Positions 9,257 through 17,399 are shown, counted from the first letter of the stretch. The stretch is DNA of 39,321 nt from a bacterium (GCA_029551285.1 JAKPFT010000038.1:1-39321), one strand, 5' to 3'. Numbers and translations: made by a program. Notes: a model not told the origin generated them from the sequence alone.

Positions 9257-10657
9257 TCAGAACAGAGTTAACTGCTCTTCCTGGGCCTCTTTCTTTTCTT
9301 CTCGTTTCATCGGCCTGACTTTTTTCACGGCAGAACCTGAAGAAGCCTTTTCTTCTTCTGGTGGCCTGATTTTTTCGGCCACCGGTAGCGGTGCAGACTG
9401 GTCTGGTTTTGTCTTTTCCGCGGTCTCCTTAATCCGGAGAGAACTGATCAGAGAAACAAGGGCTAAAACCCAGCAGCCAAGAAAGATGGTCCGGTAAGCC
9501 GCCGCCGGATAGATGATGATACCGCTGGTGACCGCTTTTCTTGGCACATAAAGGTCTAAGACCCAGCCGGAAAGATTCATCAAAACCGCGATGGAAAGGT
9601 AACAGATGCCGTTGAGAAAGCCCACTGCTGTGCCAACCGCTTCCGCGGGATTTAACTCCCTCACCGAAGTGCTGAAAACCACTGAGGTTCCGGAGGAAAG
9701 GCCTAAAAGAAGGTAGGGCAGAAGAAAGAGTTTTTCCAGGGGACGACCGGCGACGCCCAGTAGCAGAAGAGACACGGCTGCCAGGCTGATGACCGTGGCG
9801 GCCACCATAATCGGTTTTCTCCGGTTAAGAGCCCTGGTTCCGAAACCAGCCAGCAAAGAAGCGGTCATAGAGAGAGCGATCATGCCACAGGTGAAACTGC
9901 TGGCCGCCAGGGAGCTGAAGCCACTGAAGTCCTGGAGAAACTTGCGACCTAACATCGCCTGAATCAGAAAGTAGATGGAAAAGTTAATAACGGCTGAGAT
10001 GATCACCGGAAAGGACTGACGGTTGGTATAAACCTGCCACATTCTCTCCGCGGAAAAAGAGCTACTTTTTTCTGGCTGGAAACCAACCTTCCAGCGGACC
10101 GTCAGGGTTGCCCCGACCAGAAAAAGACTGGCTACTGCGGAAATCCAGAAAAAAGCCGCCCGCCAGCCGATGGCGGAAACCATCCTTTCCAGAGGCAGTG
10201 TGCCAAAAAGCCCTCCGGAATAACCTAAGAAAAGAGCCACGCCCAGCATGGCCGGAAAATCGCGACTGGAAAAAAGTTCGTGCAGGGCTTTGAAGAGGCA
10301 GACATAAATCAAACTGGCGCCAAAACCCACCAGTGCCCGGGAAGCAAAAAGGGTACCGGTTTCCGGGGCTCCGGCGAAGGCAAAAGATCCGGCCGTGAGC
10401 AAACCTGCGCCCACCAGCAGGACCTTCAAAGCGCCAAGAGCATCAGCCAGCAGCCCGGCAAAAAACTGCATGAAGCCGTAGATGTAAAGGCAGATTGTCC
10501 CTAAACTGGCCACCCCGCTGGCCGAAAGAACGAAAGTTTCCTGGATTTCGTTAAAGATTGTCCCCGGTACCGCGATCCGGTGGAAGTATGAAAAGAAGTA
10601 AAGGCTGCACATCAAGCCAAACAGCAGTATCCGGGTGGAGTTAGTCAGTTTCTTCAT
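9257..10657 (-). CDS. MFS transporter with charged C-terminal tail
   Basis: A 466-residue protein with about 12 hydrophobic segments and a motif-A-like loop (GLLADALGALK) after the second helix, typical of the sugar-phosphate/organic-anion branch of the major facilitator superfamily. The first roughly 405 residues are the transporter. The last roughly 60 are a Lys/Glu/Pro-rich cytoplasmic tail ending in EEQLTLF, unusual for this family. The start overlaps the end of the upstream dinG-like gene by 17 bases, with GGAG seven bases before the ATG, so translation is probably coupled. The GH20 gene follows directly, suggesting uptake of an N-acetylhexosamine-containing sugar; that assignment is inference. 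Confidence 0.88.
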   Translation of the reverse strand: MKKLTNSTRILLFGLMCSLYFFSYFHRIAVPGTIFNEIQETFVLSASGVASLGTICLYIYGFMQFFAGLLADALGALKVLLVGAGLLTAGSFAFAGAPETGTLFASRALVGFGASLIYVCLFKALHELFSSRDFPAMLGVALFLGYSGGLFGTLPLERMVSAIGWRAAFFWISAVASLFLVGATLTVRWKVGFQPEKSSSFSAERMWQVYTNRQSFPVIISAVINFSIYFLIQAMLGRKFLQDFSGFSSLAASSFTCGMIALSMTASLLAGFGTRALNRRKPIMVAATVISLAAVSLLLLGVAGRPLEKLFLLPYLLLGLSSGTSVVFSTSVRELNPAEAVGTAVGFLNGICYLSIAVLMNLSGWVLDLYVPRKAVTSGIIIYPAAAYRTIFLGCWVLALVSLISSLRIKETAEKTKPDQSAPLPVAEKIRPPEEEKASSGSAVKKVRPMKREEKKEAQEEQLTLF

Positions 10658-13436
10658 CTTTTCGCTCCAGCTGTGTCAGGGCCTGCGTCAGGTCAAGCGA
10701 AAACCTTTCCAGCGGCTGGAAAAACTCCTGACAGACCGGCAGGGAGTTTTTCATCACCTGGAAAGAGGTCAACAGCCTGGCGTCAAAGACGATAAAAAAG
10801 CCCCGGTCAGTTTTCTTCCGGATTAAACGGCCGAAAGCCTGCCGCAAGGCAATCGTGGCCAGGGGCAGCAGATACGCCTGCCAGGCATCCTTTCCCTTCC
10901 GGAAAAGGTCCTGGCGCCGGCCAGCAATCACCGGCTCGTCCGGGCTGGCGAAAGGCAGTTTCTCCAGGATGACGCCGGTCAACCCGGAGATATCCACGCC
11001 TTCCCGGAAGCTCTTTGTTCCGAAAAGAACCGTGGCCTCCTGGCTCTGGCTGAGCATCTCCGCCAGATGTTTCCTGCTGCCATCTATGCCCTGGCAGAGG
11101 AGCATTATCTTCTCACTTTCCAGTTTCTCCTTCAAGTCAGCGTAAAGATGCTGCATCCTTTCACGGGAGTTGAACAGCACCAGGATTTTTCCCCGGGTGA
11201 CGCTGGCCGCGGTAAAAATTCCCTCCCGAAGCGCTGCCAGAAACTCGGCGGGTTGCTCGTGGGAGAAACCAGGGAAGTCCTCCGGCACGGCCAGCAGGAC
11301 ACTCCGGCGATAGTTAAAAGGAGAACCCAGAACCCTGGTGAGAATTTTTTCTTCAGGGAAACTGTCCAGCCCCAGTCGCTGGAGAAGAAAACTGAAATCT
11401 CCAGCCACCGTCAGGGTGGCGGAAGTGAAGACAATGCTTTCTCTCTCCCGGTAGAAGGCCTGGAGCAGTTTCCCTGGTTCCAGAGGTGCGGCTTTCATCT
11501 GCCAGTAAGTCTTTCCTTCTTTCCCTGCCTCAGTCTCCAGATAGAAGACATAGCCTGGCTTTTCTTCGCTGAACAGAAACTCCATCTCCTCCCGGATTTT
11601 TCCCCACCTTTCACTCAGTCCGGTAAGATGGAGGAACGCTTCTCCCATGGAATCGCTTTTGAGGGAGACGGCTTTTAAAGAGTTTTTTAAGCTCTGCAGA
11701 ATTTTTTCTACCTGTCGCCAGACCAGCAGAAAGTTTTCCGCGGAAACTTTTACCTGCGGCCAGGCCGGGCAGGCCACCAGGTCTTTCCACAAAAGAGATT
11801 TCTTTTCCGGGACCAGGGAAAGAAGGCCGGTGGTGAGGACTGCCAGCAACTGCTGCAGGCCGGTTATCTTCTCGGCCAGTTTTTCCCGCGCCGGCTGCCA
11901 GCTTTGTTCCGGCAAAAGGTTGACCTTCCTCAGCGCCTGCCAGAAAGGCCGCATCCGGTTGTACCGGTGGCGTTCGTCCAGCCAGAATAAAGTTCTTTCC
12001 AGCAGAAGGGAGGAAACTTCCCGGGAGAAGACTTCCGTGGCGACATCTTCCACATTATGGGCTTCGTCTAAGATCAGTTCGGTAAAGTCAGGAAACCAGA
12101 GCGGACCGCTGAAAATCAGGGCGTGGTTGGTCAGGATGAGGTCAGCCTGGTGGGCCTTCTGCTTCATCCGCTGGTAAAAACACATCTTTTGCCAGGGGCA
12201 CTTTCGGAGAAGACAGCCTTCTTCTTCGCTGCGCAGTTGCTCAATAATTTCCCTTAGCCCGGGCACCCGACTCAGGTACCAGCTGCTCACTTCTTCCAGG
12301 AGGCCGGTTTCAGTCTGCTTTATCCAGGATGTTAGGTAGGCCAGGCCGCGCTTATCTTCCGGGAAAAGGGGCAACTCAGACCTCAGCAAAGCATCCCACC
12401 TGCGCCAGCAGAGGTAGTTTTCCCGGCCTTTAACCAGGGCCGCGGTGAAACTTCCGGGAAGGCATTTCTGGAGAAACGGGATTTCCTTGTACCAGAGTTG
12501 GTCCTGGAGATTCTTGGTGTTGGTGGAGACAACTGCTTTCCGGCTATTTTTTCTGGCGTGATAGACGGCTGGCAGAAGGTAGGCTAAAGACTTTCCCGTG
12601 CCGGTCCCGGCTTCTATGAGGAGGTATTTCCTTTCCCGAAAAGCCTGCTGCACCAGGTCAGCCATTTCTTTCTGCTGCGGTCTCAGTTCATACTCTGGCC
12701 AGTGCTGCGAAAGGAGTCCGCCTGGTTCAAACAGAGAAGAAAAATCCGGCAGAAGCAGTGGGCTGCTTTCTTTTATTTTTTCGGAAACTTCAGCCGCACC
12801 TGCTGGTTGTTTCTGCTGCCGGAGATACTCAGCCAGCCTGGCAAAAATCTCCTCCAGTGGCCAGTCAAGGCCGCTCAGCAACTGCCGGATTTCTTCAATC
12901 CGCTCAGCGTCTTCCGGCTTGAGATTATCCAGGAGGCGGCACCAGAGGTGGTAGGTGTTTTCACAGTCGCTGAAGGCACGGTGAATTTGCTGGGCCTGGT
13001 AGCCAAACCTGGTAAGCAGCCCGGCTAAGGAGTAATGACCCAGGCAGGGATAAAGAAGACAGGCCAGTTCGCAGGTGTCATAGACTGGATTGGCCAGGGT
13101 CAGTCCGTGAGACTGAAGAAAACTTAAGTCAAAGGAGATGTTGTGGCCTACGATGGGGAATCCGTCAACAAATTCCCGCAGTTGCGGCTTAATTTCCTCC
13201 CATGGTTGGCCTTCCTTCTCCAGCCGTTCCCGGGTAATGCCGGTAAGCCTCTGGATGGCCAGGGGAAGACCAATACTGGACTGGACTAAACTTTGCCACC
13301 TGTCTCTTGCCTGATTGTTGGAGACCTTCAGACAACCAACTTCAATAATTCTGTCCCGCCGCGGGTCCCGGCCGGTCGTTTCCACATCCAGGAAAACCAG
13401 CGTTTGGCCGCTGTTGATGACACTGGAAGCCGACAT
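10641..13436 (-). CDS. dinG: DinG-type helicase with N-terminal DnaQ-like 3'-5' exonuclease
   Basis: Starting at the ATG at 13436 the protein has 931 residues. The N-terminus is a DEDD exonuclease: DVETTG (Asp17, Glu19), HNISFDLSFL, and HRAFSDCENT. The rest is an XPD/DinG superfamily 2 helicase: Walker A GTGTGKS (277-283), DEAH (457-460), and C-terminal helicase motifs including FGTKSFREGVDI and QAFGRLIR. Four cysteines match the iron-sulfur cluster of E. coli DinG: Cys343 in NYLC, then Cys408-x4-Cys413-x5-Cys419. The enzyme should unwind DNA or R-loops and degrade strands. The frame stays open upstream to a TTG at 13520 and an ATG at 13499, but those residues precede the conserved exonuclease and have no ribosome site; no start has a good one. 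It is first in the operon with the MFS and GH20 genes. Confidence 0.93.
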   Translation of the reverse strand: MSASSVINSGQTLVFLDVETTGRDPRRDRIIEVGCLKVSNNQARDRWQSLVQSSIGLPLAIQRLTGITRERLEKEGQPWEEIKPQLREFVDGFPIVGHNISFDLSFLQSHGLTLANPVYDTCELACLLYPCLGHYSLAGLLTRFGYQAQQIHRAFSDCENTYHLWCRLLDNLKPEDAERIEEIRQLLSGLDWPLEEIFARLAEYLRQQKQPAGAAEVSEKIKESSPLLLPDFSSLFEPGGLLSQHWPEYELRPQQKEMADLVQQAFRERKYLLIEAGTGTGKSLAYLLPAVYHARKNSRKAVVSTNTKNLQDQLWYKEIPFLQKCLPGSFTAALVKGRENYLCWRRWDALLRSELPLFPEDKRGLAYLTSWIKQTETGLLEEVSSWYLSRVPGLREIIEQLRSEEEGCLLRKCPWQKMCFYQRMKQKAHQADLILTNHALIFSGPLWFPDFTELILDEAHNVEDVATEVFSREVSSLLLERTLFWLDERHRYNRMRPFWQALRKVNLLPEQSWQPAREKLAEKITGLQQLLAVLTTGLLSLVPEKKSLLWKDLVACPAWPQVKVSAENFLLVWRQVEKILQSLKNSLKAVSLKSDSMGEAFLHLTGLSERWGKIREEMEFLFSEEKPGYVFYLETEAGKEGKTYWQMKAAPLEPGKLLQAFYRERESIVFTSATLTVAGDFSFLLQRLGLDSFPEEKILTRVLGSPFNYRRSVLLAVPEDFPGFSHEQPAEFLAALREGIFTAASVTRGKILVLFNSRERMQHLYADLKEKLESEKIMLLCQGIDGSRKHLAEMLSQSQEATVLFGTKSFREGVDISGLTGVILEKLPFASPDEPVIAGRRQDLFRKGKDAWQAYLLPLATIALRQAFGRLIRKKTDRGFFIVFDARLLTSFQVMKNSLPVCQEFFQPLERFSLDLTQALTQLERKDEETD

Positions 13437-13512
13437 GTTTTTAGTGTAACATGGAAGAGCGGGAGTTGATACTGAAGTGGCACTGGAAAGCGTAGTCATC
13501 TGAAGATAAAGA

Positions 13513-13530
13513 ACTTGCAAGGACGGGCCT
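13513..13530 (+). repeat. Intergenic 18-bp motif, copy 1 (before hypC)
   Basis: ACTTGCAAGGACGGGCCT. The 16-base core is found again at 17974-17990 (minus strand) and 29553-29570. This copy ends one base before the hypC ATG, and its AAGGA (13519-13523) has the right 8-base spacing to serve as the hypC ribosome site. Function unknown. Confidence 0.75.
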
Positions 13531-13531
13531 G

Positions 13532-13756
13532 ATGTGCTTGGCGGTACCGATGAAACTGGTGGAAAAAAAGGGTGAAGAAGGGGTGGTAGAATTAGCCGGT
13601 GTCAGAAGGAAGATCCGCCTTGACCTGGTGGATAATGTCCGGGTCGGTGATTACCTTATTGTTCACGCCGGTTTTGCCATTGAAAAACTCAACCTGAAAG
13701 AGGCAAAGAAGACCCTGAAACTCTTTCAGGAGATACCGGCGCCTGGCCAGAAGTAA
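13532..13756 (+). CDS. hypC: Hydrogenase maturation chaperone HypC
   Basis: A 74-residue protein with the diagnostic MCLAVPMKL N-terminus, in which Cys2 binds the Fe(CN)2CO intermediate and HypD during [NiFe]-hydrogenase assembly. The remaining beta-barrel features are present: GVRRKIRLDLV, then VRVGDYLIVHAGFAIEKL. Length is normal for the family. It is alone on the plus strand, between the dinG operon (divergent) and a GHL6-like gene (convergent, 13 bases away), so it is separated from hypF and the other hyp genes. Translation probably starts from AAGGA in the repeated intergenic motif. Confidence 0.96.
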   Translation: MCLAVPMKLVEKKGEEGVVELAGVRRKIRLDLVDNVRVGDYLIVHAGFAIEKLNLKEAKKTLKLFQEIPAPGQK

Positions 13757-13769
13757 GACCGTTTGTTGC

Positions 13770-15788
13770 CTACCAGTCAATCCGCAGCACTTCCCAGACT
13801 CTCTTAACCTGAAGGGAAAGACTGGCCGTTCCCCCGGCAAAACTGAAAGGCAGCGTCCTTTTCCCCTGGCTCACCCGGACAGGCCTGCGGCCATCCCGGA
13901 AGAGTTTCAACGAGACCTTTCTTGGCGGCACCGGTCCCACGGTTCTGGCCCAGACAGGAGCAGTGACCCCAAAGATTTCTTCGCCGGCATGGTTAACCAG
14001 GAAGACCCACCAGGTATTCTCCTTTTCCCGGAGAAGTACCTCAATGTTTCCACCGATAGCCTCAGCCCTTACCCGGAAGGTTACCGGAAGCCGCTGGAGC
14101 AGTCCCTTCATCCACAGAAGTTGCTGCCAGTTGCCATGACGGTAGTAGTCGCTGAAGATAGGCACGGCCAGATGCCAGATTTCTCCCCGGCCAGCCAGAT
14201 AACGGGTCAGCACCGGATAGGGCGAAGGCTGAAGACAGGCCGGACCGATGCCCCAGCCGTACCGCTGGCCAGCTCTGGCTTCAAAGGCCGGAATGGCTGG
14301 CAGGACGGTTTCGGCTCCGGCCAGTTTCAACCGATTGCATTTCCCCCGCACCAGCACCGGTAACCCCTGCTGGTCTTCTGGCCAGGCCGGCAGGTAGAGG
14401 TGGTCCTGCCAGAGTTCTTCTTCCACCAGCAGGCCAGCCCACTCAGTTGTCTGACCGTCAATCCGGGGAAGACAGCCTGCACTCAGGAGACACCCCCCAT
14501 TTTCCACAAACTCCTGCAGAAGGCTGGCCGTGGTTTCCTTCAAGGAGGTCAACTCCGGTAGAATAACCAGCCCGGCTTTGTCCAGGTGGTCTTTCAGAAA
14601 AGATTCCGCGACCACCGCGGTATTCACACCTGCCTCCAGCAGCAGCCGGTGGCTGCCGCCGATGAGGGACCAGACCCGTTCTCGTCCCTGGACGGTGGCA
14701 AAGTAGCGGTAATCATCTCCATAAGCCACTTCTGGGGTATGCAGAATCAAGACATCCGGCTTGGGCTCACTACCATTTTCCGGCGCAGCCTGGCTGAACT
14801 GCCGCTTCACCTTTTTGATAAACTTCAGCGCGACCAGGGTTTGCCGGTCAAGACAGCCTTCTGGTCGCAACCGGTCACCAAGATAAAGCCTGGCGCCATG
14901 GCTCCAGACCGTGGCAGCAGCCTGTTCCATCCGGGTTAATGGCGCCAGACTCCAGTCTCCCCAGCCCTGGTTGAAGATGGTCGGCATAATATCGGCTGGC
15001 CGGTCAGCCGTTACCGCATAAGCCGCATTGGTAGCCAGTTGCAGGGATTGCGGTCCTGGCGTGGGCGGGTCAAGGGTTAACACTGTGACAGCAGGTGGCA
15101 TCGGCTCCGGATAGGGAAGGCTGCCGATCTGATTAAAGCCCACCAGGCTGCCGGGCAACCTTGCCTGGATGAACTCAGAGATACGTTGAAGAAGAGCGAT
15201 GCCCCGGTCATGACGCCAGCGGCCAAACAGGGGAAATAAGGCCGAGTTTTCCTTTTCGGGAATTTCCTGCCCGAATTCTTTCTGGAAGGCTTGCCGGCAC
15301 CACAGGCAACGGCAGGCAGCCAGGGCGCTCATCGTGTCAAAAAAGAAACCGTCTGGCCGGTAAAAATTGATCAGTTCCTCAATCTGCGGCAGCATCAACT
15401 CCTCTGTGTAAGGGCTAAACGGGCAGACCTGAAGAAAAACATTGGAATCCTCAGCAATTACGGGTGTTCCCTCCCAGTGCCGCTGCCACTCTATGTGTTT
15501 CCGGCCAGCCTGACCGTCAAGGCCGAAACTTACGTAAGCCAGAACCTTGAGGCCGGTTTTTCGGCAGGCAGTCACCACCCCGCCAAACAGGTCCCCTTTC
15601 AACCGCGGATGGACGGTGCCGACCCTGGTGGGATAGTAAGCGTAGCCAAAGTGACACTTGGCAAAGCAAATAATTTCTTCCACGCCAGCAGCCTTCAGGG
15701 CTCTGGCCATTCCCTTGAAATCAGCACAGGTGTTCACCGGTACGTACCCGGGCGTATGCAAATCAAAGTGCCACGCCAGCCTGACCAT
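13770..15788 (-). CDS. GHL6-like glycosidase with beta-galactosidase-trimerisation-like domain
   Basis: A 672-residue cytoplasmic protein (no signal peptide). The N-terminal half looks like a TIM barrel of the 'hypothetical glycosyl hydrolase 6' type, related to alpha-L-fucosidase-like barrels: the FAKCHFGYAYYPTRVGTVHPRL region near residue 42, YVSFGLDGQAG, and FYRPDGFFFDTM near residue 145. A glutamine-amidotransferase-like middle region (DVLILHTPEVAYGDD, then LVILPELTSL) resembles the trimerisation domain of GH42 beta-galactosidases, and a small beta domain closes the protein. The Asp in DGFFFDT is a plausible catalytic residue, but no member of this group gives a safe substrate. The start has a G-rich site (AGGGGGAAACA) before the ATG. 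Upstream lies the first fold-back repeat. Confidence 0.7.
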   Translation of the reverse strand: MVRLAWHFDLHTPGYVPVNTCADFKGMARALKAAGVEEIICFAKCHFGYAYYPTRVGTVHPRLKGDLFGGVVTACRKTGLKVLAYVSFGLDGQAGRKHIEWQRHWEGTPVIAEDSNVFLQVCPFSPYTEELMLPQIEELINFYRPDGFFFDTMSALAACRCLWCRQAFQKEFGQEIPEKENSALFPLFGRWRHDRGIALLQRISEFIQARLPGSLVGFNQIGSLPYPEPMPPAVTVLTLDPPTPGPQSLQLATNAAYAVTADRPADIMPTIFNQGWGDWSLAPLTRMEQAAATVWSHGARLYLGDRLRPEGCLDRQTLVALKFIKKVKRQFSQAAPENGSEPKPDVLILHTPEVAYGDDYRYFATVQGRERVWSLIGGSHRLLLEAGVNTAVVAESFLKDHLDKAGLVILPELTSLKETTASLLQEFVENGGCLLSAGCLPRIDGQTTEWAGLLVEEELWQDHLYLPAWPEDQQGLPVLVRGKCNRLKLAGAETVLPAIPAFEARAGQRYGWGIGPACLQPSPYPVLTRYLAGRGEIWHLAVPIFSDYYRHGNWQQLLWMKGLLQRLPVTFRVRAEAIGGNIEVLLREKENTWWVFLVNHAGEEIFGVTAPVWARTVGPVPPRKVSLKLFRDGRRPVRVSQGKRTLPFSFAGGTASLSLQVKRVWEVLRIDW

Positions 15789-15905
15789 TGTTTCCCCCTT
15801 TTTTCAGCGCAGGCTCTGTCAAAGACTTCAGGTTGTTTTTCAGTCTTTTCTTATTTGTGTCTATCAATGGTTTTGTAACTCCTTATTTCCGCGCCTTCCC
15901 GACAC
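15789..15905 (-). promoter_or_regulatory. Leader between fold-back repeat 1 and the GHL6-like gene
   Basis: 117 bases, purine-rich on the minus strand. TTGACA (15817-15822) lies exactly 28 bases before the start codon, as also seen at 35032-35037 before another gene. No -10 box stands at a usual distance, so it is not a simple promoter. The ribosome site is AGGGGG. Confidence 0.35.
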
Positions 15906-16169
15906 TGTCAAAAAATGAAGGGAATAACTGGCGAACTAACTGCGAAGGCACAGTTACAAGACAAGACGAAAAGCGCACGCGTTCGGTAAGCGGCCCGGAA
16001 AAGTTCAACCGGGACGCAATACCTTACTCGGCGGTGTATGAATTCGCCACCTGGCGAATGAGTTCGCCGAGCAACCGATTTCGGCGTAGTTCTTGTCTGT
16101 GCCGGAGCAGCTTGAGTGAGCCAGTTTGTTCCCTTCCTTTTCATCCTTACTTTCTTTCCTTTTTTGACA
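15906..16169. repeat. Fold-back repeat, copy 1 (MITE-like, about 264 bp)
   Basis: This stretch is about 90% identical (some 25 substitutions and one short indel, counted by eye) to 35116-35374, in the same orientation. Both ends carry TGTCAAAAAA as inverted repeats. Nested inside are GGGAA-AACTGGC with GCCAGTT-TTCCC, GGCACAG with CTGTGCC, and a central double hairpin: CTCGGCG (16027-16033) with CGCCGAG (16065-16071), enclosing ATTCGCC (16042-16048) with GGCGAAT (16053-16059). The inner stem differs from copy 2 by two compensatory base-pair changes. There is no long reading frame, so it would be non-autonomous if mobile. No target-site duplication is seen. It lies between the 3' end of the uroporphyrinogen-decarboxylase-like gene and the start of the GHL6-like gene, and could also act as a terminator. 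Confidence 0.85.
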
Positions 16170-16256
16170 CTACCCCTGCGCTGCCCTTGCTCTGGAAAAA
16201 CTTCTTTTTATCTTCTCTCCCCCGAGCAGATGAGCAGAAAGGATAAAGACGGGGGG

Positions 16257-16305
16257 AAACCACCGCCCCGGCTCTACTCACGACAGCGCGGCGGGGTGGT
16301 GGTTA
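16257..16305 (-). terminator. Hairpin over the end of the uroporphyrinogen-decarboxylase-like gene
   Basis: AACCACCGCCCCG (16258-16270) pairs with 16292-16304 in a 13-bp stem with one mismatch; the 21-base loop holds the stop codon at 16274. On the minus strand it is followed by TTTCCCCCCGTCTTT, a weak T tract. Terminator is the likeliest reading, with moderate doubt. The rest of 16170-16273 shows nothing else. Confidence 0.4.
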
Positions 16306-17377
16306 GCACCACCTGTCTTAGTCTTTCCATAAAGTAGCGGTACTGCTCAAAACTGATATTGGAAAGCGGAAAGTGGTCAGGTCCGGGGATGTACCGACCT
16401 TTCTGAATGTGACGCGCTGCCTTCTCCATTTCTTTTTCCACAGCGTCCTGACCCTGAGCCATGGTATTTTTCTCCAGCCCGCCGATAATGCCCACTTCCG
16501 GATAATGCTGCCTTACCCGGTCCAGGTCATTGCCTGCGCCCACTTCGTAAGGATAAAGTGCCGTCACCCCGCTTTCCAGCATCAAACCGGTGAGTTCTTC
16601 AATGAAACCGTCAGAATCCACCAGAATAATTTTTATACCATGGCTTTTGGCAAAGGCAGCGATTTTCTCGTACTGGGGCTTGAGGAATTCCCGGAAGGTA
16701 CCAGGCGAGACCAGGCTTCCGTTCCTGGAAGCCATATCCTCCCAGCATTCAATCAGGTCAAACTCCACCTCTTTTACCATCCGGCTCCAGACAGCGATAG
16801 CCATCTCCGTGTAGGTTTCCAGAATATCCCGGACTAATCCAGGGTCATCGTAAAAGGCGTAACAGAGATTTTCATCGCCCAGCAGGGTCCGGGGAAAACC
16901 GTAAACTCCACCGTGGGTCAACTGTAACGGATAATCCCGCTGCCGGTACTGGGCGACCAGCTGCGGCCAGTTTTCCGGAAACCTTCCCGGGTCTTCCGGA
17001 GAAAGATAAGCTGCCTTAATCCTTTCCCAGTCTTTCCGGTTCTGCACCGGATAGCGGAGCACCCGCTGGTGATAATCTCCGGTTTTTTCCTGCCGAACAA
17101 CTGCGCCGTGGGCTTCCTGCCGGATAGTATAGGCTTCATTTTCCTCCAGCACCACCGGCGCCGCTAGACCGGAAAGACTTAAATTAACCGGCGTGGTCTG
17201 CCAGCCCCGGTAAGCGCCTTCAAAGCCGATCAGTCGGTCAATGCAACTGGAAAGACCTGGATTTTCCTTTTCCCAGGAAGGCAGAACCGCATTGGTCGTG
17301 CCAAAAACCTTGATAAACGGCACCCGGTCAACCTTTTCGCCGATAAGTACCCGCACGAAACGTTCCCGGGTGGTCAT
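16274..17377 (-). CDS. Uroporphyrinogen decarboxylase (URO-D/HemE) superfamily protein
   Basis: A 367-residue protein starting at the ATG at 17377, giving the family-typical N-terminus MTTRERFVRVLIGEKVDRVPF. The frame extends upstream to 17479, but that would overlap the nuclease-like gene and adds non-conserved residues. TIM-barrel hallmarks include the THGGVYGFPRTLLG region, ECWEDMASRNGSLVSP, KIILVDSDGFIEEL and GIIGGLEKN. It belongs to the paralogous branch related to corrinoid methyltransferases rather than to heme-making HemE: the N-terminal substrate-binding Arg cluster of HemE is not apparent. Such paralogues often sit next to glycosidase genes in uncultivated anaerobes; their reaction is mostly unknown. 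It is last in a minus-strand run and follows the nuclease-like gene by 22 bases. Confidence 0.82.
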   Translation of the reverse strand: MTTRERFVRVLIGEKVDRVPFIKVFGTTNAVLPSWEKENPGLSSCIDRLIGFEGAYRGWQTTPVNLSLSGLAAPVVLEENEAYTIRQEAHGAVVRQEKTGDYHQRVLRYPVQNRKDWERIKAAYLSPEDPGRFPENWPQLVAQYRQRDYPLQLTHGGVYGFPRTLLGDENLCYAFYDDPGLVRDILETYTEMAIAVWSRMVKEVEFDLIECWEDMASRNGSLVSPGTFREFLKPQYEKIAAFAKSHGIKIILVDSDGFIEELTGLMLESGVTALYPYEVGAGNDLDRVRQHYPEVGIIGGLEKNTMAQGQDAVEKEMEKAARHIQKGRYIPGPDHFPLSNISFEQYRYFMERLRQVVLTTTPPRCRE

Positions 17378-17399
17378 GGAAGGGAAAATTTTGCGGAAA

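Noticed and set aside
15817..15822. A -35 box (TTGACA) for the GHL6-like gene.
   Set aside because: No -10 box is found at 16-18 bases; the position is occupied by the ribosome site.
15900..16175. Target-site duplications flanking the fold-back repeats.
   Set aside because: The bases beside both ends of both copies were compared and no matching pair was found, so mobility is not shown.
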